From Notospermus geniculatus (taxonomy: Eukaryota > Nemertea > Pilidiophora > Heteronemertea > Lineidae): 64,000 nucleotides of DNA. A program made the position numbers and the translations under genes. Shown in pieces: positions 58,862 through 64,000 of this stretch (positions are counted from its first letter, which is position 1; each line of letters starts with the position of its first letter). The stretch is taken from NCBI GenBank assembly GCA_002633025.1, contig NMRB01000243.1, forward strand, positions 197,522-261,521, written 5' to 3'. The notes beneath the pieces were generated by a model. It saw only the letters and a program-made list of their open reading frames with translations. It did no database searches and was not told where the DNA came from.

Positions 58862-59300
58862 TACTCTCCATTCCAGTTCCGATTGGAGCGAGGTTTATCA
58901 ACGATATCTCTGCAACGGCTGGGCCGAATTTAACATACCATACATCAATCGATTTGTCTTTTTTGGCGCTACAGCCATCATCACTGTCATTTTCCCGCAA
59001 AACGTGACAGAAAAACGTTCCTTCACAAATCACAGTTTGTGTTGACGGCCGAAATGGCGGCCATTTTGAAATGACACTATGCATCGTATACGTGTAAACT
59101 GCACTGAACACCATGGCGAAATGAAATGGGTTTTCAGAAAGGGATCCGTTATGTCGGCTTTACGAGAAAAATGAAGATAGCAGAAAGATACCGGCAAGAA
59201 AGACAAGTCGATTGACCTATGTTTCGTCAAATTTGACCCAGCCGTTGCGGAGCTATCGTTGATAAACCTCGCGCCACTGGGGAGTGGAATGAACTGTAAG
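58862..59300. repeat. Inverted repeat with about 90-bp arms
   Basis: 58862-58953 pairs with 59204-59300: AGGTTTATCAACGATATCTC against GAGCTATCGTTGATAAACCT and AACGGCTGGG against CCCAGCCGTT. Minus-strand open frames at 58803-59410 run through it and are probably not genes. Confidence 0.6.
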
Positions 59301-60042
59301 TCATTTGTCTTCCATTCCATGATCGTAGTGCGGTCATTGCGAAGTATCAGAAAACGGATTCCGTTGATAGAAGGCGATGTGAAGAATAGCAGATCCAGAA
59401 GGATGAACATGCCGAGAAAGCCCGATCAGATTATCATACAAGGGGTAATATGCGTCTGTCGTAATCCTGACGTTAGGCTTATGGGATTCATGACCGTATT
59501 TTCGAACTTGTGACCCACACAAAATCAGCCTGTAGGAGACAAGAAATTAGTGCCGATCACGAAATCACAATCCTTGTTGCCACAACTGACAAAAAGTAGA
59601 TATTGATACAAGAAGGGATAGCTAGACGATGTGTAAAACAGTTCTCTGACCCACCGCTAGGGCTATCGGATGAACGCGCTCGAAAAGCGTAGCGGTCGAT
59701 CAGGGAACCAATCAAAGTGGAAAAAATATTTTGGGCAGGCTTACATGCCTCGGTTTTTTTAGAATTAAGTTAGGAAGAAAAAAAGCCGGAGAAATAGAGT
59801 CAGGTCATCCGACTGACTGCGGGTTAATGACACAACTTTTAAAACGTGAAGAAAAAGCAATAAACACGCAGGTTGTCCGCTTGATATCGTGTCATCTAAA
59901 TCGCTGCGAATAGCCTCCTACATGTACTTCTTAAATCTACTGCCCAGAAATCCATATTTACTGACTTTATATCCTCCTTATTCTCCTCCCCGGAGAGTTC
60001 CAATAATGGCGGGTAAGTGCGATCAAATGTCGTTTAGAAAGG

Positions 60043-60690
60043 TCAAAGAGACCCACGGGCAGCCGCCATGAAGGCGTCTTCGAACATGACAGATGCTCTT
60101 GGTAGGCCATCCGTGTAATTGTGATAACACACAATCATGACGTTTGATCTGGTGCCAGGGTTCCTCAAATGGACCATCAAAGTCTTCTGTATCTGGGATG
60201 TACGGTTAACCTTTCGAATACGCATCGAGCTTTCGAGATCAGGCACATATAAGCTTATACACCTTTCCAGAAATTCAGCGGCCTGTGCTCGAACTAAATT
60301 CTCCCCTCTGCATGTCATCAAATGAATTCGAAAATTGTTGTCAACCGTGACCGACTCTTTTGTATGGCAATGGAAGGGGCTAAAGAATTAGACGTCATCT
60401 CTGAACACTGAGCGCCGTATTTCTGAAAGGGTGACGTATAGTTCGCCCAAATCTCCTCTTGCATCGACCAGGTGAAATCCCTCTTCCAAGCGAGGCTTCC
60501 GTAAGAATTTTCTACCTGAGAGGCGCAACATCAGATCCTTTATATTGCACGGAATGTCATCGACCTTCCTGTACTTCGCTCTTTCCAACGCGCAGCTAGA
60601 ACCGACCGAAATCCCATTAGAACGCGTTGTGATCCATTTTAGCCGTCTCTGCACAATCTCATCAGGCTCCCCAGCTTCCGCTCCAATCAT
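60043..60690 (-). pseudogene. Unknown protein-like frame interrupted by one stop
   Basis: ATG at 60690, preceded by AAGGCGGCC (YY1-like start context), opens a frame of 100 codons (VQRRLKWITTRSNGISVGSS, then ALERAKYRKVDDIP, then EEGFHLVDARGDLGELYVTL) to TAA at 60388. After that stop the same frame is open again for about 115 codons, through NNFRIHLMTCRGENLVRAQA, AAEFLERCISLYVPD and MVHLRNPGTRSNVMIVCY, to a stop at 60043. Composition is protein-like in both parts. A good donor (TCAG/GTAGAA) at 60515 offers a spliced alternative with a first exon 60516-60690. I recognise no family; a retroelement ORF1 relic or a real unknown gene are both possible. Confidence 0.4.
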
Positions 60691-60939
60691 GGCCGCCTTC
60701 CGTAACTGATTCGATCGTCAGTGTGGAGACCGTATCAGTATGTTCTCTTTTTCCCATTAGGCTATTGGGATGAGAGGAGTATATCAATTTGACTGATTAA
60801 GATATTCGCCTGAGTGGAATGCAATAACATTATCGGGTTTGATGAAGTAGTTGCATATTTCAAATATAACGGTGATACCAGTCACCTTTCTCACACGAAG
60901 CTCATAGGTCATGTTGCCAGTCATGGGGTGTATAAAAAG

Positions 60940-61090
60940 CAAAGATCCTAAGACCTAAGACCCCTAAAAATGTAAAACTACGAAGACCAAAGACCTAAGA
61001 CCCCCATTCTGAAAAGTGAAAAACAAAGGTCTAAGACCTAAGACCTAAAAAAAGAAGACCCCACCAGGTAAAAAAGGAAGACCGACCCTG
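60940..61090. repeat. Degenerate GACCTAAGACC repeat
   Basis: At least six copies of AAGACCTAAGACC-like units, purine-rich. Often seen as internal repeats in retroelement ends, but no element could be delimited here. Confidence 0.6.
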
Positions 61091-63100
61091 GCAAAAAATC
61101 ATAGTCATGCCAGTGTAATGGAAAGAGCAGTAGGTGTCTGCGATAAGGTTGGAATCAATGAAACCATGAAACAGTGCTAAGAAACCATGGAATCATTGGA
61201 GGAAAACCAGAATAGGTCATGTAACATGGTAATCAGGAAGCACCTAGTATCAATTTGAACACTCCATGACCGCCGGCAACCTCCACCCATTGCTCAACCG
61301 CCCCCGCTTTAATTAAGGAGTCTTGTGAAAATGTCAGCTAATTCTTCCACCTGATTGGTCGTGATCATCGCGATGTCTAGCCATTGATTAATCACCATGA
61401 ACTGTCTCAGCAACGAGGGTATGTGGAGAATGAAAGAAAATTGTTATTATTCTCAAACGCCATCGGATTTTAAGGTAGTTGATGGTACCGCCCTTCACCA
61501 CTTCCAATGATTTAGAAGAATGTCATGGTACAGCTTGATTTAAATTCCTTTTTATTGTGGAGTACAGCGAATCCATTATGCAAATGACTTCGGCACCATA
61601 GATTGTGATGATCTCTCTCGTGTAACACTTGTCAATGTACATCGTACTTACTATCACGCAGTGTCCGTCGTCCGTTAGCAGGGCACGTTTCGTAACCGTT
61701 GGGGACATTGGCCTGAATTTTTGTAACGTGTGTCAATAAATCAGATGACCTTAAACTCCAAGTCGATCCGATCTGATTCTTGGACAATGGTTTTTTGATT
61801 TGACCTACTATTCAAGGTCACACAGGTCAAAGTTCTAAATTTTGCCGTTAGGTGGCACGTTGGTTTCTTGGTTATTTGACCTGAAAAATTGACTTAGTGA
61901 ATATCTCATGAACAATACCGGTAGTAACTAGCTGGGGCAAAATTGTATCATCTAGATACATTTACCCACTACATGTATGTGTACATGTATGTCAAATTTT
62001 GATCATGATCATATGACCCTGGAACATAACGTCACGATTGTCATTCGTTCTGCTGGTATTTTGCTCCCAGCTGAGTGCATGGTCCCTGGACCGTTTCATT
62101 TTCAAGTAGGAACCAAAGAGTACACCATGGCCATAATCACTGCCCATTCCATTCTGACTTGCCAAATCCCGCTTTGAGCTCTTGTGGTAGCCTACACACG
62201 TCAGTAAACCAATGCAGATCCTGTTCCGACCCAAATTGCACCAAATCCTGACCGAGGTCATTAATCACATCTCTCCAGCTTTGAGAATGTGACCCGAATC
62301 CAAACGATCCACTCCTCAAGACACGCTGCACTGTGACAGCCCCACTCGTCTTTCCCGCTCCTATTGATCGCGGGCCCGCCATTGTGGTCGTGCCACATTT
62401 TCAACCTGGTTACTTGGTTCACGGTTGTGTACGCATGAAGCACTCAACTCACTCGCTTCTTCGACAACGTGGACGAACTTCTATCGATTTATGTCACATT
62501 TTTCGACTTTATGATGCAATGTGGACCACGGTCTCTCCTCTATCAAATTGATTCTTCTCGTTTATGAGAAAAGTGAAAATATAAGGCTTGGTTTAAACCA
62601 GGAGGGTATACAGAAGACATTGAAAGGTAAAAGGACGTTCTGAAAGGAAGAAGGAAGTTGATGGGTTTGTGTGAAAGTCGGAAGTGAGTTTGCCGGCACT
62701 TGGCTCGCCGTAATATATGACTGCCGCTTAAATTGGATTTGTGGATGGTCTTGCTTGATTCATTGGAGGGCAGCTAAGGGGTGTGCCTGTTGGTGTGTCC
62801 ACCATACGTAGTTAACCCTTTCAGTGCCGAATCCATGGGACTGTGGTTAGGCCTACCTGGATATCACTTTAATACAATGTACCCTTAGCGATTGAATTTT
62901 CTGTCAAAAGTAGCTAAATACATGTATCCTCGTCGTTTACTGGGAGACAATTACGCTGAAATGAAAATTTATAGGCCCTACCAATTTCTGCTCTGATATC
63001 ATGAAATTAGCCGTATTTCCATATGCAGGCACATTTTCAGAGTAAGCTGAAGTTTCATATTTCGCTTTTACACGTAGTTCTGTTGGTTGTATATTAGAGA
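61091..63100. other. Intergenic, upstream of the phosphatase gene
   Basis: Short open frames on both strands (61523-61708, 62137-62382 minus; 62333-62551 plus) overlap each other and have no partner exons. The promoter of the gene at 63101 should lie at its right end. A TACATGTATGTGTACATGTATG run is at about 61972. Confidence 0.5.
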
Positions 63101-64000
63101 ATGGCTACACGTTGCTGGAGATCGCTTCCAAAATACCGGGGTAAAAGCCTGGACGAAATTCCAAAGTGTACACCCGAGGAACTTGAGGACATTATCACTG
63201 CTCCTTCTGGAGGTTTTACCATGCTGCCTAGCGACGAGTATAATGAGGTTTATCCAAATATCTTCATATCTGAAGCGTGAGTATTAACAGAACCTAGAAC
63301 CGAAATCTATGCGGAGTCGAGACACTCTTTTGGGAGTTTCCGTTGGACCGCGCTGTCCTGATGGATGATAGCTACAGTGCGATGCCCCCTGTCTTGAATT
63401 GATACTGCCATATTGCGAAGCTACATGTACGATCAACTGAATTCAAGAAGTTTTTGGATTCGAAATGGTCTTAGCTAGCATAGGGACGGGGGAATACCTC
63501 TCATCACACGTCACCGAAAAAAAACTACTTTGCAAAAAACTACTAAGTTGCAAAATGACAAGAGGGGTGTTTGCCCCCAGTCCTGGATCCTAATTTGCAA
63601 CGGACGTACAAATTTGCCCCATCCTTCCCCGCCGATGTTGATGAAAACGTGCTTTTCATACAGATAATGGCTTGAAATGGAAGTGTTGTTCGTCCTCCTC
63701 TCCTCTAAAAATCCCATCCAAAAGAAGATCATCAGAAAAGTACAAGAGTACCAATGCTGGCGTACGCCATCGCCATCTATTGGCTAGTGCTCCATCTGCC
63801 CTCTGCTCTCACACCCTTTCGTCTTTCTCACAGGTCTGTTGCTAAAAGTCGGCATACCTTGAAACGCCTGGGCGTCACCCATGTTCTGAACGCAGCGAAG
63901 GGGAAGGGACAATTTTTCGTCAATACGGGTGTTGGATTCTATCGCGAGTTTGGTATCGAATTCCTCGGAATAGAAGCAGTGGACATCATGAATTTCAAAT
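63101..64000 (+). CDS. Atypical dual-specificity protein phosphatase (DUSP3/13/26-like), 5' part
   Basis: Exon 1 (63101-63276) begins MATRCWRSLPKYRGKSL and contains the family's N-terminal helix and ELEDIITAPSGGFTMLPSDE, then NEVYPNIFISEA. Exon 2 starts at 63834 after CTCACAG and reads SVAKSRHTLKRLGVTHVLNA, then GFYREFGIEFLGIEAVDIMN, to the window edge. Phase 2/1 joins GC/G to Ala. The order NEVxPxIFIxxA, LKxLGxTHVLNA, xFYxxxGIxYLGIxAxD is that of small MAPK-phosphatase-like DUSPs of about 180-220 residues. The catalytic Asp and the HCxxxxxR loop would be in exons right of the window, so activity cannot be judged. These enzymes act in the cytosol or nucleus on phospho-Tyr/Thr of signalling kinases. 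Confidence 0.9.

Noticed and set aside
62137-62382. Minus frame with GAGKTSG resembling a P-loop
   Set aside because: The motif lacks the full GxxxxGK[ST] context of a nucleotide-binding fold and overlaps an equally long plus frame; no exons to join.
1-64000. CRISPR arrays, bacterial operons or prophage
   Set aside because: Intron-containing animal genes throughout; the direct repeats are tandem or transposon-related, without regular unique spacers.

Overview
This is a window of an animal nuclear genome. Genes have GT-AG introns, reading frames are short and split, N-filled gaps occur at 17921-17939, 18490, 29991-30440, 33404 and 44796-45112, and small inverted-repeat transposons are dense. 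The gene families (invertebrate-style ammonium transporter, orphan rhodopsin-family receptors, lysosomal-type hexosaminidase, dual-specificity phosphatase) and the countless TACATGTA and TAGGCCTA octamers suggest a marine invertebrate, most likely a deuterostome (echinoderm, hemichordate or cephalochordate). The species cannot be fixed from the sequence alone.

Layout. 1-5150: a duplicated block with a three-exon GPCR (+), three 3'-terminal exons of a hexosaminidase-like gene (-), and a second copy of its last exon. 5288-9112: the first seven exons of an ammonium transporter (-), whose 3' part is cut off by that block. 11103-12002: a coiled-coil protein (-). 13254-16414: the second GPCR copy (+). 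16922-24820: eleven exons of the parental hexosaminidase-like gene (-), which reads through but has lost most active-site residues and carries a C-terminal hydrophobic segment. 24821-41966: almost only repeats, including a 3-4 kb direct duplication (28823-32644 and 33405-36424) that may be two haplotypes placed side by side by the assembler. 41967-43200: a serine-rich protein of unknown function (+). 43201-63100: mostly transposons (SINE, foldback element, MITEs with TA, TTAA, 5-bp or 8-bp target duplications) and one unknown reading-frame pair at 60.0-60.7 kb (-). 63101-64000: the start of an atypical dual-specificity phosphatase gene (+), which runs off the window.

The main story is the segmental duplication. 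A block containing hairpin, GPCR and the 3' end of the hexosaminidase gene exists twice. The left copy now lies where the missing 3' exons of the ammonium transporter should be. The break lies inside a piggyBac-like MITE. The second story is the hexosaminidase itself: the family catalytic Asp-Glu pair reads Asn-Asp, three further substrate-binding residues are changed, yet all exons, phases and splice sites are intact, so it looks like a selected pseudoenzyme rather than a decayed gene.

Exon boundaries were derived by eye from GT/AG sites, phase consistency and family alignment from memory. Family and residue comparisons come from general knowledge of the families, not from a database search.
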